Shown here: in pieces, positions 1-6,658 of the stretch | How the letters are laid out: each line of letters begins with the position of its first letter | How positions within the stretch are numbered: the stretch's first letter is position 1 | Source: Syntrophaceae bacterium | Lineage (GTDB): Bacteria > Desulfobacterota > Syntrophia > Syntrophales > UBA2210 | Reading direction: 5' to 3' | Length of the DNA: 8,409 bases | Assembly (NCBI GenBank): GCA_030619435.1 | Contig: JAUXBI010000064.1 | Span: 1-8,409, forward strand | Notes under the pieces: model-generated | Told to the model about the DNA's origin: nothing | Database searches by the model: none | Seen by the model: the letters and a program-made list of their open reading frames with translations, nothing else | Position numbers and translations under genes: made by a program

Positions 1-1
1 C

Positions 2-1078
2 TTTGATCCTCTGACCTTTGTAGATTTCAAGGAACGCCGCAGGCTGGATGATTTTATAATATATGCCCTGGCGGCCTCAGAAATGGCACTGAGCGATTCC
101 GGTCTGGTGATAGATGACAAAAACGGAGAGCGGGTGGGTGTTATACTAGGCTCCGCAATAGGGGGCCTGTCCACCATGGAAAAGGAAAAAGAGAACATAC
201 TCAACCTGGGACCGAAAAAGATGTCTCCTTTTGCGATTCCGGCGGTATTGGCGAATCTTGCCCCCGGACATGTATCGATACGGTCTGGCGCCAAGGGTCC
301 CATAAGTTGCGCCGTGACAGCATGCGCCGCGGGCAACAGCGCCATCAGTGACGCTTTCAGAACCATATCCTGTGGTTACGCGGACGCTATGATAACGGGT
401 GGTACGGAGGCCGCTGTTAGCCCTCTCGCAATAGCCGGATTCAACGCCATGAGGGCTATATCGGTCAGAAACGAGGAACCGGAAAGGGCAAGCAGGCCAT
501 TCGACAGGGACAGGGACGGTTTCATCGTAAGCGAGGGATGTGGCATAGTAATCTTGGAAGAGTTGTCTCACGCCCTTGAAAGGGGCGCCGGGATATATGC
601 CGAGATTGCCGGGACAGGATCAACCAGCGATGCCTTTCACATGGCGGCGCCGCCCCCGGGGCATGCGGGAGCCGTCAGGTGCATGCGACTTGCCCTGCAG
701 GATGCCGGGATGGAACCCATAGATATCGATTACATAAATGCACACGGGACATCAACACCTCTTAATGACATATATGAGACGGACGCAATAAAAGAAGTTT
801 TCGGTGGATACAGCGGAAAACTTGCCGTCAGCTCGACAAAATCCATGACTGGTCATATGCTGGGCGCCGCAGGTGGTGTCGAGGCCATCTTTTCGGTCAA
901 GGCTATACAAGAGGGGATTGTGCCTCCGACGATAAATCTGGATAATCCTGATCCAAAGTGTGACCTGGATTATGTGCCACACACAGCGCAACACAGGGAA
1001 GTCAGGGCTGCCATGTCGAACACTTTCGGATTCGGCGGCGTCAATTCCGTTATTGTGTTTAAAAAATTTGAAGGTTAG
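2..1078 (+). CDS. fabF: 3-oxoacyl-[acyl-carrier-protein] synthase II (KAS II), 5'-truncated by window edge
   Basis: Condensing enzyme of type II fatty-acid synthesis: it joins malonyl-ACP to a growing acyl-ACP in the cytosol, releasing CO2. The first ATG in frame is at 83, but the frame is open from base 2 and the upstream residues ([18 protein letters not shown]) match the usual KAS II segment, so the gene begins before the window and about 55 N-terminal residues are missing. The visible 358 residues carry the full active site: nucleophile Cys in TACAAG (codon 323-325), His in NAHGTSTP (743-745), Lys in SSTKSMTGH (839-841), the second His of MTGH (854-856), and the C-terminal NTFGFGG loop. 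With the missing part the length would be near the family's 410-415 residues. The TAG stop (1076-1078) sits within a purine-rich stretch that also serves as the ribosome binding site of rpiB. In many relatives acpP lies just upstream. FabB is less likely, given the overall FabF-like pattern. Confidence 0.95.
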   Translation, partial: FDPLTFVDFKERRRLDDFIIYALAASEMALSDSGLVIDDKNGERVGVILGSAIGGLSTMEKEKENILNLGPKKMSPFAIPAVLANLAPGHVSIRSGAKGPISCAVTACAAGNSAISDAFRTISCGYADAMITGGTEAAVSPLAIAGFNAMRAISVRNEEPERASRPFDRDRDGFIVSEGCGIVILEELSHALERGAGIYAEIAGTGSTSDAFHMAAPPPGHAGAVRCMRLALQDAGMEPIDIDYINAHGTSTPLNDIYETDAIKEVFGGYSGKLAVSSTKSMTGHMLGAAGGVEAIFSVKAIQEGIVPPTINLDNPDPKCDLDYVPHTAQHREVRAAMSNTFGFGGVNSVIVFKKFEG

Positions 1079-1086
1079 GGTCTGTT

Positions 1087-1521
1087 ATGAAGATTGTTAT
1101 AGGATCCGATCATGCCGGGTTTGATTTGAAGGAAGCACTCAAAGAATCTTTCGACGGGATGGTTGATGTTGGTACTTACAGTGAGGATTCTGTAGATTAT
1201 CCCGATTTTGCCGCCAAAGTGGCTCGTGCGATCTCTTCGGGGGAATTTAAGAAGGGGATTCTGATCTGCGGCTCCGGAGTGGGTATGTCAATAGTCGCAA
1301 ACAAATTTCCCGGCGTAAGGGCTGCTCTCTGTACGGACACTGATACGGCCCGCATGAGCAGAATGCATAACGATTCTAATGTACTCGTCCTAGCCGGAAG
1401 ACGCACGGACGCGGAAACGGCCGCAGCCATTGTCAAAGTGTGGTTCAATACTGAATTTGAGGGTGGGCGTCACAAAAGACGGCTCGATAAGATAAAAAAT
1501 ATTGAGGGGGAAGATAGATAA
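1087..1521 (+). CDS. rpiB: Ribose-5-phosphate isomerase B
   Basis: Interconverts ribose 5-phosphate and ribulose 5-phosphate in the cytosolic pentose phosphate pathway; RpiB/LacAB family. The 144-residue length is normal for the family. Visible motifs are SDHAG (residues 7-11), DYPDFA (37-42), the phosphate/active-site loop [17 protein letters not shown] (57-73) with the catalytic Cys61, GVRAAL (76-81), HNDSNVL (94-100) and the C-terminal [11 protein letters not shown] (126-136). Start: ATG 1087 is preceded by TTAGGG at 1075-1080 and lies 8 bases after the fabF stop. Its stop shares one base with the glyA start (TAATG, 1519-1523), a classic coupled junction; the rpiB-glyA pair is conserved in many bacteria. 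Some family members isomerise other sugar phosphates such as allose 6-phosphate, but the housekeeping context favours ribose 5-phosphate. Confidence 0.95.
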   Translation: MKIVIGSDHAGFDLKEALKESFDGMVDVGTYSEDSVDYPDFAAKVARAISSGEFKKGILICGSGVGMSIVANKFPGVRAALCTDTDTARMSRMHNDSNVLVLAGRRTDAETAAAIVKVWFNTEFEGGRHKRRLDKIKNIEGEDR

Positions 1522-2765
1522 TGTCCGTTTTGTGGGATAGAGATCCGGAAATAGCCCGGACTATACTTGATGAAACCAGACGGCAGTCCGGCAAGCTTGA
1601 ACTTATTGCCTCGGAGAATTTCGTAAGTGAGGCGGTGCTTGAAGCCCAGGGGTGCATTATGACGAATAAATATGCGGAGGGATACCCTGGCAAGAGATAC
1701 TACGGCGGGTGCGAATTTGTCGATGTCGCGGAGAACCTTGCCATAGAGCGCGCAAAAAGACTCTTCGGTGCCGATCATGTAAATGTTCAGCCGCACTCCG
1801 GAAGCCAGGCTAATATGGCGGTCTATTTTGCCACGCTCCAGCCCGGCGACACTGTTCTGGGAATGAATCTTTCCCATGGCGGGCATTTGACACATGGAAG
1901 CCCGGTCAATTTTTCAGGGAGGCTTTACAATGTTGTTTCATACGGTGTAGACAGAGAGACGGAAACCATAGATTTCAACGAAGTCGAAGATCAGGCCAAA
2001 AAACATAACCCCAAAATCATTGTCGTTGGCGCAAGCGCCTATCCAAGAACCATTGACTTCAAAGCCTTCAGAGAAATAGCGGATAAGACCGGAGCGGTTA
2101 TCATGGCGGATATTGCTCACATAGCGGGCCTTGTCGCGGCAGATTTGCACCCATCTCCTGTTCCGGTTTGTGAATTTGTCACATCGACAACCCACAAAAC
2201 ACTGCGCGGTCCGAGGGGCGGGCTAATCATGTGCAGGGAAGAATTCGCCAAAATATTGAACAACCGCGTTTTCCCGGGCAGTCAGGGTGGACCTCTGATG
2301 CATATTATTGCGGCCAAGGCAGTGGCATTTAAGGAAGCCCTCGAACCGGAATTCAGAGATTACCAGCTTCAGATTGTGAAAAACGCCAAAGCTCTGGCAG
2401 AGGCCATGACAGACGAAGGACTTCGTCTCGTCTCCGGAGGCACCGATAATCATCTTATACTCATCGATCTTACCGACAAGGGCGTTACTGGAAGAGACAC
2501 CGAAACTGCACTCGACAGGGCGGGTATAACCACAAACAAGAACGGTATACCATTTGACACAGAGAGCCCCATGGTCACCAGCGGTATAAGGGTTGGCACA
2601 CCCGCTCTGACAACGAGGGGAATGAAAGAAGATGAAATGAGGAAGATAGCACACCTTATGGCCTACATTATTGATGATGTTAATAATGAAGACCACATAA
2701 AGGAGGTCAGAGAAGAAGTCGACTCTCTGTGTGAAAGATTTCCACTCTATATGAATCGGATGTAG
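1521..2765 (+). CDS. glyA: Serine hydroxymethyltransferase
   Basis: PLP enzyme that converts serine plus tetrahydrofolate to glycine plus 5,10-methylene-tetrahydrofolate, the main one-carbon source for purine, thymidylate and methionine synthesis. Its 414 residues match the family. Seen in order: LIASENF (28-34), [13 protein letters not shown] (51-63), PLP-phosphate loop QPHSGSQAN (90-98), MADIAHIAG with Asp197 and His200 that contact the cofactor ring, the Schiff-base lysine Lys226 in [14 protein letters not shown] (221-234), and the substrate-carboxylate Arg357 in SGIRVGTPA. The start overlaps the rpiB stop by one base, with GGGGGAAG (1506-1513) as ribosome binding site. The next two genes concern deoxynucleotides: methylene-THF from this enzyme is the methyl donor when dUMP, made by the dCMP deaminase route, becomes dTMP. 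Confidence 0.97.
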   Translation: MSVLWDRDPEIARTILDETRRQSGKLELIASENFVSEAVLEAQGCIMTNKYAEGYPGKRYYGGCEFVDVAENLAIERAKRLFGADHVNVQPHSGSQANMAVYFATLQPGDTVLGMNLSHGGHLTHGSPVNFSGRLYNVVSYGVDRETETIDFNEVEDQAKKHNPKIIVVGASAYPRTIDFKAFREIADKTGAVIMADIAHIAGLVAADLHPSPVPVCEFVTSTTHKTLRGPRGGLIMCREEFAKILNNRVFPGSQGGPLMHIIAAKAVAFKEALEPEFRDYQLQIVKNAKALAEAMTDEGLRLVSGGTDNHLILIDLTDKGVTGRDTETALDRAGITTNKNGIPFDTESPMVTSGIRVGTPALTTRGMKEDEMRKIAHLMAYIIDDVNNEDHIKEVREEVDSLCERFPLYMNRM

Positions 2766-2833
2766 GGACATGCCTGATATTGCGGTGAACATCTACTACG
2801 AAGAGAAAGTAACAGCATAAGGAAACGCAGAGC

Positions 2834-3292
2834 ATGAAACCCGAAACGCAGACCGGGCGTCCTTCCTGGGACCAATATTTTATGGACATCGTTGAACTTG
2901 TGTCGAGGCGTTCCACATGCCTGAGACGCAAGGTTGGCGCCGTTCTTGTAAGGGACAAGCGAATGCTGGCAACAGGCTACAATGGGCCGCCTACCGGGAT
3001 AAGGCACTGCCCGGAGGTTGGTTGCCTGAGAGATAGGCTGGGCGTCCCGTCAGGTGAGCGCCATGAACTTTGCCGGGGCCTTCACGCTGAGCAGAACGCT
3101 ATCATTCAGGCTGCTCTTCATGGTGTCAGCACAAAAGACGCGACGATTTACTGTACTAACCACCCGTGTATAATATGTTCCAAGATGATTATAAATTCCG
3201 GGATAACCTCTGTCATCTACAGGGATGACTACAACGACGATCTTGCCGAAGAAATGCTGAAAGAAGCAGGCATAAAGGTGAGGAAACTATGA
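2834..3292 (+). CDS. dCMP deaminase (ComEB family)
   Basis: Zinc-dependent cytidine/deoxycytidylate deaminase, predicted to convert dCMP to dUMP, the precursor of dTMP. The 152 residues show the two hallmarks: HAEQNAI (84-90) with the zinc-ligand His84 and the proton-shuttle Glu86, and [10 protein letters not shown] (109-118) with zinc-ligand Cys112 and Cys115. GYNGPPTG (48-55), preceded by the [11 protein letters not shown] strand (29-39), fits the substrate-proximal part of dCMP deaminases. Extra His/Cys residues at 58, 59, 64 and 80 could form a second, structural zinc site as in phage T4 dCMP deaminase; this is inference. It is not RibD: it lacks a reductase domain and RibD's own deaminase motif spacing. 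ATG 2834 follows AAGGAAA (2819-2825), and the TGA overlaps the nrdR start by four bases (ATGA). B. subtilis calls its homologue comEB; no competence gene is visible here, so I give no symbol. Confidence 0.92.
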   Translation: MKPETQTGRPSWDQYFMDIVELVSRRSTCLRRKVGAVLVRDKRMLATGYNGPPTGIRHCPEVGCLRDRLGVPSGERHELCRGLHAEQNAIIQAALHGVSTKDATIYCTNHPCIICSKMIINSGITSVIYRDDYNDDLAEEMLKEAGIKVRKL

Positions 3293-3747
3293 ATTGTCCC
3301 TTCTGCTCCAACGCAGAAAACAAAGTTATTGATTCGCGGGTAAGCAGAGACGGCAACGCGATACGAAGGCGGAGAGAATGCCTGAAATGTAAGAAACGAT
3401 TTACTACCTACGAATATGTCGAGGATGTTCTTCCCGTGGTGGTGAAGAAGGATGGCAGGAGAGAGTCTTTCGACCGGGGTAAGATCGTTTCAGGGATAAA
3501 AAAGGCGTGTGAGAAACGCCCTATCAGCATGGAAGCTATAGAAGAAACGGTCGACAGAGTTGAGCAGGAGTGCCAGGAAACCATGTTGAAGGAGATACCC
3601 ACTCACGTTATAGGTGAGAAGATCATGAAAGAACTTCATGCTTTGGATGGGGTGGCCTATGTCAGATTCGCGTCTGTGTACAGGGAGTTCAGAGATGTGA
3701 ATGAATTTATAGACGAGCTGAAGGGTTTTCTCAAAAAGGACAGATAA
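3289..3747 (+). CDS. nrdR: Transcriptional repressor NrdR
   Basis: Repressor of ribonucleotide reductase operons that senses ATP versus dATP. Its 152 residues are the standard length. The N-terminal zinc ribbon uses Cys3, Cys6, Cys31 and Cys34 (MNCPFC and CLKC), with the basic stretch [19 protein letters not shown] providing DNA contacts. The ATP-cone domain follows, from about residue 49 ([18 protein letters not shown]) to about 139 ([19 protein letters not shown]). It starts inside the end of the dCMP deaminase gene (ATGA, 3289-3292) and ends on the first base of ribE (TAATG, 3745-3749), so it is translationally coupled on both sides. The nrdR-rib linkage is widespread in bacteria. I found no convincing paired NrdR boxes in the window, so its targets lie elsewhere. 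Confidence 0.97.
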   Translation: MNCPFCSNAENKVIDSRVSRDGNAIRRRRECLKCKKRFTTYEYVEDVLPVVVKKDGRRESFDRGKIVSGIKKACEKRPISMEAIEETVDRVEQECQETMLKEIPTHVIGEKIMKELHALDGVAYVRFASVYREFRDVNEFIDELKGFLKKDR

Positions 3748-4382
3748 TGTTTACTGGTATTGTTGAGAGCGTGGGTATTGTAAAGAGAACCGCCAGAAGG
3801 GGAGCGGATGCCCTTCTTAGTATAAGCACGTCGATGAGTCTTGATGATGTCACAGTAGGTGACAGCGTGGCAGTGAGCGGCGCCTGTCTCACCGTTGTTG
3901 AAGTTATGGAGGGTAGCTTTTCCGCGGATGTCTCAGCGGAAACCCTGGCAAAGACAACCCTGAAGGCATTGACGATCGGGGACAGGGTCAATCTGGAAAA
4001 AGCCCTTAAATTGGACTCTTTCCTTGGTGGACATTTTGTGCTTGGACATGTCGATTGCGTCGGAGATATCCGCGAAAAAAAGGAGAGGTCAACTTCCGTC
4101 ATATTTGGGGTGGAGATAGGGGAAGAGTTCGGCAGGTATATTGTCCAGAAGGGTTCTGTTGCTGTGGACGGTATCAGCCTTACGGTTAACAAATGTGAAA
4201 AAAACAGATTTTATGTTAATATTATTCCTCACACTGCCCGGGAGACGACACTCTGGCTAAAGAAGGCAGGCGACCAGGTCAATGTGGAGACGGATATCCT
4301 GGGAAAATATGTAGAGAAATTTATTCGTCCCGACAGGGGTATCGATACAGGGTTTCTGTCGGAACATGGATTCTTAGAATAA
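3747..4382 (+). CDS. ribE: Riboflavin synthase, alpha subunit
   Basis: Dismutates two molecules of 6,7-dimethyl-8-ribityllumazine to riboflavin and the pyrimidinedione that RibH reuses; active as a trimer. The 211-residue chain begins with the conserved MFTGIVE, whose Phe2 and Thr3 belong to the active site. It has two lumazine-binding beta-barrel repeats: roughly residues 1-97, with VAVSGACLTV (41-50), and 98-196, with the parallel VAVDGISLTVN (138-148). GGHFVLGHVD (94-103) joins the barrels, and the second ends near the HTARETTL segment (162-169). The name ribE follows common usage outside E. coli, where the gene is ribC. It starts on the last base of nrdR; the ribD gene that commonly lies between the two is absent. 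A 45-base AT-rich spacer follows before ribBA. Confidence 0.95.
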   Translation: MFTGIVESVGIVKRTARRGADALLSISTSMSLDDVTVGDSVAVSGACLTVVEVMEGSFSADVSAETLAKTTLKALTIGDRVNLEKALKLDSFLGGHFVLGHVDCVGDIREKKERSTSVIFGVEIGEEFGRYIVQKGSVAVDGISLTVNKCEKNRFYVNIIPHTARETTLWLKKAGDQVNVETDILGKYVEKFIRPDRGIDTGFLSEHGFLE

Positions 4383-4427
4383 TTCTGTAATAAAGAAAAT
4401 AAATAACTATAAACAAAAGGAATAGAA
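4383..4427 (+). other. AT-rich spacer between ribE and ribBA
   Basis: These 45 bases are strongly AT-rich compared with the flanking genes and end in the ribBA ribosome binding site (AAAAGGAA). I see no hairpin and none of the conserved blocks of an FMN riboswitch; the spacer is also far too short to hold one. AT-rich hexamers such as TATAAA (4409-4414) could be a -10 element for an internal promoter, but no convincing -35 partner is visible, so this remains weak. Confidence 0.3.
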
Positions 4428-5627
4428 ATGGTTAGCACAATAAATGAAGCTATCGAAGACATAAAGAATGGCAAGATGGTTATACTGGTTGACGATGAAG
4501 ACAGAGAGAATGAAGGTGATCTATGCATGGCCGCGCAGCATGTCACGCCGAAGGCTATCAACTTCATGGCAAGATATGGTAGGGGTTTGATATGCCTTTC
4601 CATGGCGGGTGAGCTTGCAGACAGGCTAAACCTTCCACTGATGACTACTAATAACAGATCCCAATTCGGTACGGCCTTTACAGTTTCCATTGAGGCAAGA
4701 AAGGGGGTAACTACAGGAATCTCCGCGAAAGACAGGGCAACGACTATACTAACAGCGGTCGCCGACGAAGCAAAGTCTGAAGATCTGGTGAGTCCGGGAC
4801 ACGTTTTCCCCATACGGGCAAAGAAGGGTGGCGTTCTGGTCCGGACCGGACAGACCGAGGGATCCGTTGATCTCGCTAAACTGGCGTATCTGAAACCCGC
4901 GGGCGTTATCTGCGAGATCATGAAGGAAGATGGTTCCATGGCGAGAATGCCTGATCTCGAAGTCTTCGCTGAAAAGCACGGCATCAGGATTGTCACAGTC
5001 GCCGACCTTATAGATTTCAGGATGCAGCATGAGCGCCTTATAAAAAGGATTGCCGAAGCCACGCTTCCCACCAAATACGGTGGAGAATTTAAGATCATCG
5101 TCTATGAAAACGATGTGGACGAAATGAAACATATCGCCCTCGTCAAGGGTGATATACAATCTGAAGATGAAGTGCTTGTCAGGGTGCATTCCGAATGTGT
5201 AACCGGTGATCTTTTCGGATCACTGCGTTGTGACTGCGGTGATCAGCTTCATAAGGCCATGGAGATGGTGGACAAAGAAGGAAAGGGTGTCATAGTATAT
5301 ATGCATCAGGAGGGCAGAGGCATCGGGCTCGCGAACAAGATAAAGGCCTATAATCTGCAGGAGCATGGAAGGGATACCGTCGAGGCGAATATTGAGCTGG
5401 GGTTCAAAAACGATCTCAGAGATTACGGAATAGGGGCGCAGATCCTTGTTGATCTGGGAGTCAGAAAGATGCGTTTGATGACAAACAATCCCAAGAAGAT
5501 TGTGGGGGTTGAAGGGTACGGCGTGAAAGTCGTGAAAAGGGTTCCCATCGAGATCAAGCCGAATGAGAACAATGTTCGCTATCTGAAAACAAAGAAAAAT
5601 AAGATGGGGCATTTATTGGAAATATAA
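4428..5627 (+). CDS. ribBA: Bifunctional 3,4-dihydroxy-2-butanone 4-phosphate synthase / GTP cyclohydrolase II
   Basis: Supplies both starting branches of riboflavin synthesis. The RibB half (about 1-200) makes 3,4-dihydroxy-2-butanone 4-phosphate from ribulose 5-phosphate; the RibA half (about 205-399) opens GTP to the pyrimidine precursor. RibB shows DDEDRENEGDL (22-32) with the acidic metal and substrate residues, GRGLIC (51-56), FGTAFTVSIEA (80-90) and SPGHVFPIRA (122-131). The usual HTE metal-ligand motif reads GQTEGSVDLA (141-150), so the conserved His is Gln142 (codon CAG, 4851-4853); activity of this half is therefore less certain. RibA shows the zinc cysteines Cys257, Cys268 and Cys270 in SECVTGDLFGSLRCDCG, the catalytic loop HQEGRGIGL (293-301), RDYG (331-334) and NNPKK (353-357). 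The length (399) is normal for fused RibBA. AAAAGGAATAG just upstream (4415-4425) is the ribosome binding site. Confidence 0.95.
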   Translation: MVSTINEAIEDIKNGKMVILVDDEDRENEGDLCMAAQHVTPKAINFMARYGRGLICLSMAGELADRLNLPLMTTNNRSQFGTAFTVSIEARKGVTTGISAKDRATTILTAVADEAKSEDLVSPGHVFPIRAKKGGVLVRTGQTEGSVDLAKLAYLKPAGVICEIMKEDGSMARMPDLEVFAEKHGIRIVTVADLIDFRMQHERLIKRIAEATLPTKYGGEFKIIVYENDVDEMKHIALVKGDIQSEDEVLVRVHSECVTGDLFGSLRCDCGDQLHKAMEMVDKEGKGVIVYMHQEGRGIGLANKIKAYNLQEHGRDTVEANIELGFKNDLRDYGIGAQILVDLGVRKMRLMTNNPKKIVGVEGYGVKVVKRVPIEIKPNENNVRYLKTKKNKMGHLLEI

Positions 5628-5670
5628 CAATGATAGCTTCGTGGAAGTCTGGTTCTGGTCATTTTTGAAA

Positions 5671-5695
5671 CCACAACAGATCGAATCTGTTGTGG
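5671..5695. repeat. Perfect 11-bp inverted repeat inside a 52-nt imperfect hairpin, ribBA-ribH intergenic
   Basis: Arms CCACAACAGAT (5671-5681) and ATCTGTTGTGG (5685-5695) are exactly complementary around the three-base loop CGA. An outer stem pairs CTGGTCATT (5655-5663) with AATCACCAG (5698-5706), eight of nine positions, leaving unpaired bases 5664-5670 and 5696-5697 between the stems. A run of five T (5712-5716) starts five bases after the outer stem. The element fills most of the only interval longer than 70 bases between genes. Possible readings are a dispersed palindromic repeat (REP or MITE-like), an attenuator or weak terminator that tunes ribH relative to ribBA, an mRNA processing site, or a dyad-symmetric protein binding site. 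The T run is short and not directly abutting the inner stem, so a strong terminator is unlikely. Confidence 0.85.
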
Positions 5696-5737
5696 CCAAT
5701 CACCAGTCAGCTTTTTGCGAGACCGTCAGAAATGAAT

Positions 5738-5743
5738 GGAGAA
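5738..5743 (+). promoter_or_regulatory. Ribosome binding site that fixes the ribH start
   Basis: GGAGAA lies six bases before the ATG at 5750 and is the best Shine-Dalgarno match near the ribH N-terminus. It falls after the in-frame candidate starts TTG 5690 and ATG 5732. TTG 5690 lies inside the palindrome arm, so neither upstream codon is a credible initiator. Confidence 0.7.
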
Positions 5744-5749
5744 CCTGTT

Positions 5750-6214
5750 ATGCCGAAAATAATAGAGGGAAAGATAATTGCCAAGGGACTCAGGTTTGGT
5801 ATAGTAGCCAGCCGGTTTAATGATTTCATCTGCGGGAAGCTCATAGAAGGAGCAATGGATGCCCTGAAGAGATCGGATGCGGATGACAAAGATATCAGTA
5901 TCGTAAGGGTTCCCGGCGCCTTTGAGATACCGCTCGTGACAAAAAAGCTTGCAAAGAGCGGCAGCTTTGATGCGATTATATGCCTTGGGGCAGTGATAAG
6001 GGGTGCCACGCCCCATTTTGAGTATGTAAGTGCCGAGGTATCCAAAGGCATCGCGCTTGTAACATTGGAGACAGAGACGCCGGTTGCTTTCGGTATCATT
6101 ACTTCAGACACGATAGAACAAGCTATAGAAAGGGCCGGCGCAAAATCGGGTAACAAGGGATGGGATGCCGCCATATCAGCTATAGAGATGGCTAACCTCT
6201 TTAAGCTTTTGTAA
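5750..6214 (+). CDS. ribH: 6,7-dimethyl-8-ribityllumazine synthase
   Basis: Condenses the pyrimidinedione from the GTP branch with the butanone phosphate made by RibB, giving the lumazine that RibE turns into riboflavin. The family forms pentamers or 60-subunit capsids that can enclose RibE. I chose ATG 5750 (MPKIIEGKI) because it gives 154 residues, the family norm, and follows GGAGAA at good spacing; the open frame continues upstream to a TTG at 5690 with residues unlike the family. Visible motifs are SRFND (21-25) for substrate binding, [10 protein letters not shown] (54-63), [14 protein letters not shown] (80-93) with the catalytic His89, [17 protein letters not shown] (114-130) and [10 protein letters not shown] (132-141). 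It is separated from ribBA by 122 bases holding the palindrome, unlike the tight junctions elsewhere in the cluster. nusB follows after 24 bases. Confidence 0.95.
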   Translation: MPKIIEGKIIAKGLRFGIVASRFNDFICGKLIEGAMDALKRSDADDKDISIVRVPGAFEIPLVTKKLAKSGSFDAIICLGAVIRGATPHFEYVSAEVSKGIALVTLETETPVAFGIITSDTIEQAIERAGAKSGNKGWDAAISAIEMANLFKLL

Positions 6215-6238
6215 TCACTATCTGAACCAGAGGGATCG

Positions 6239-6658
6239 ATGAGTCGCAGAAGAAAGGCCAGAGAGATCGCCCTGCAGGTTCTCTATCAGGTTGATGCTTC
6301 AAAGATCGACGTTGATGAAGCCATGGAGCTCTTCCGGGGTAATTTTGGAATGCCACGGGAGACGGCTGAATTCTCCGAGCAGTTGATAAGATATACGCTT
6401 GATCACATTAAAGAAATAGATGATCTGATAACAAATTGTTCCGAGCACTGGTCACTGGAACGGATGTCAATAGTGGACAAAAACATTCTCAGGATGGCAG
6501 TCTATGAATTCCTGTACTGCGATGACATTCCCCCTAAGGTGACCCTGAATGAGGCGATTGACATAGGAAAGCATTATGGTTCGGATAATTCGGGTTCTTT
6601 CATAAATGGCATTCTTGATGCCATCTATGCGAAACTCTGGGGAAAAGATGCAAATTAA
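6239..6658 (+). CDS. nusB: Transcription antitermination factor NusB
   Basis: RNA-binding all-helical protein that, with NusE (ribosomal protein S10), binds boxA RNA and promotes antitermination in ribosomal RNA operons. The 139 residues match the family. The Arg-rich N-terminus RRRKAREIALQVLYQ (3-17) is the RNA-binding segment. The conserved C-terminal half reads WSLERMSIVDKNILRMAVYE (71-90), then DIPPKVTLNEAIDIGKHYG (96-114) and SFINGILDAI (120-129). AGAGGGA just upstream of ATG 6239 is a good ribosome binding site. The ribH-nusB pair is widely conserved, so its position supports co-transcription with the riboflavin genes. The last 11 bases overlap the next gene in a different frame. Confidence 0.96.
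   Translation: MSRRRKAREIALQVLYQVDASKIDVDEAMELFRGNFGMPRETAEFSEQLIRYTLDHIKEIDDLITNCSEHWSLERMSIVDKNILRMAVYEFLYCDDIPPKVTLNEAIDIGKHYGSDNSGSFINGILDAIYAKLWGKDAN

Noticed and set aside
55..60. TATAAT hexamer resembling a -10 promoter box
   Set aside because: It encodes conserved FabF residues (FIIY) in the open frame, and the gene starts upstream of the window, so no promoter is needed here.
2770..2820. 16-codon mini-ORF ([16 protein letters not shown]) between glyA and the dCMP deaminase
   Set aside because: The purine-rich stretch before its ATG is too close for a proper ribosome binding site and overlaps the glyA stop. The peptide has no leader-peptide signature, and chance ORFs of this size are common in a 68-base gap.
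3919..3942. Inverted repeat TTTCCGC/GCGGAAA with a 10-base loop
   Set aside because: It is wholly inside ribE coding sequence with no T run after it. The codons read as normal conserved protein, so chance is the simpler explanation.
4229..5098. 289-codon open frame on the minus strand across the ribE end and ribBA start
   Set aside because: It lies antisense to two clearly recognised genes and crosses their spacer. The translation is Ser/Ile/Leu/Phe-rich with no recognisable domain, as expected for a shadow frame.
5206..5223. GTGATC/GATCAC inverted repeat
   Set aside because: It sits in the codons for the conserved zinc-site segment of RibA and has only six base pairs.
5690..5749. Upstream extension of ribH from TTG 5690 or ATG 5732
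   Set aside because: The extra residues do not resemble lumazine synthases, the TTG lies in the palindrome arm, and the best ribosome binding site serves ATG 5750, which gives the normal 154 residues.
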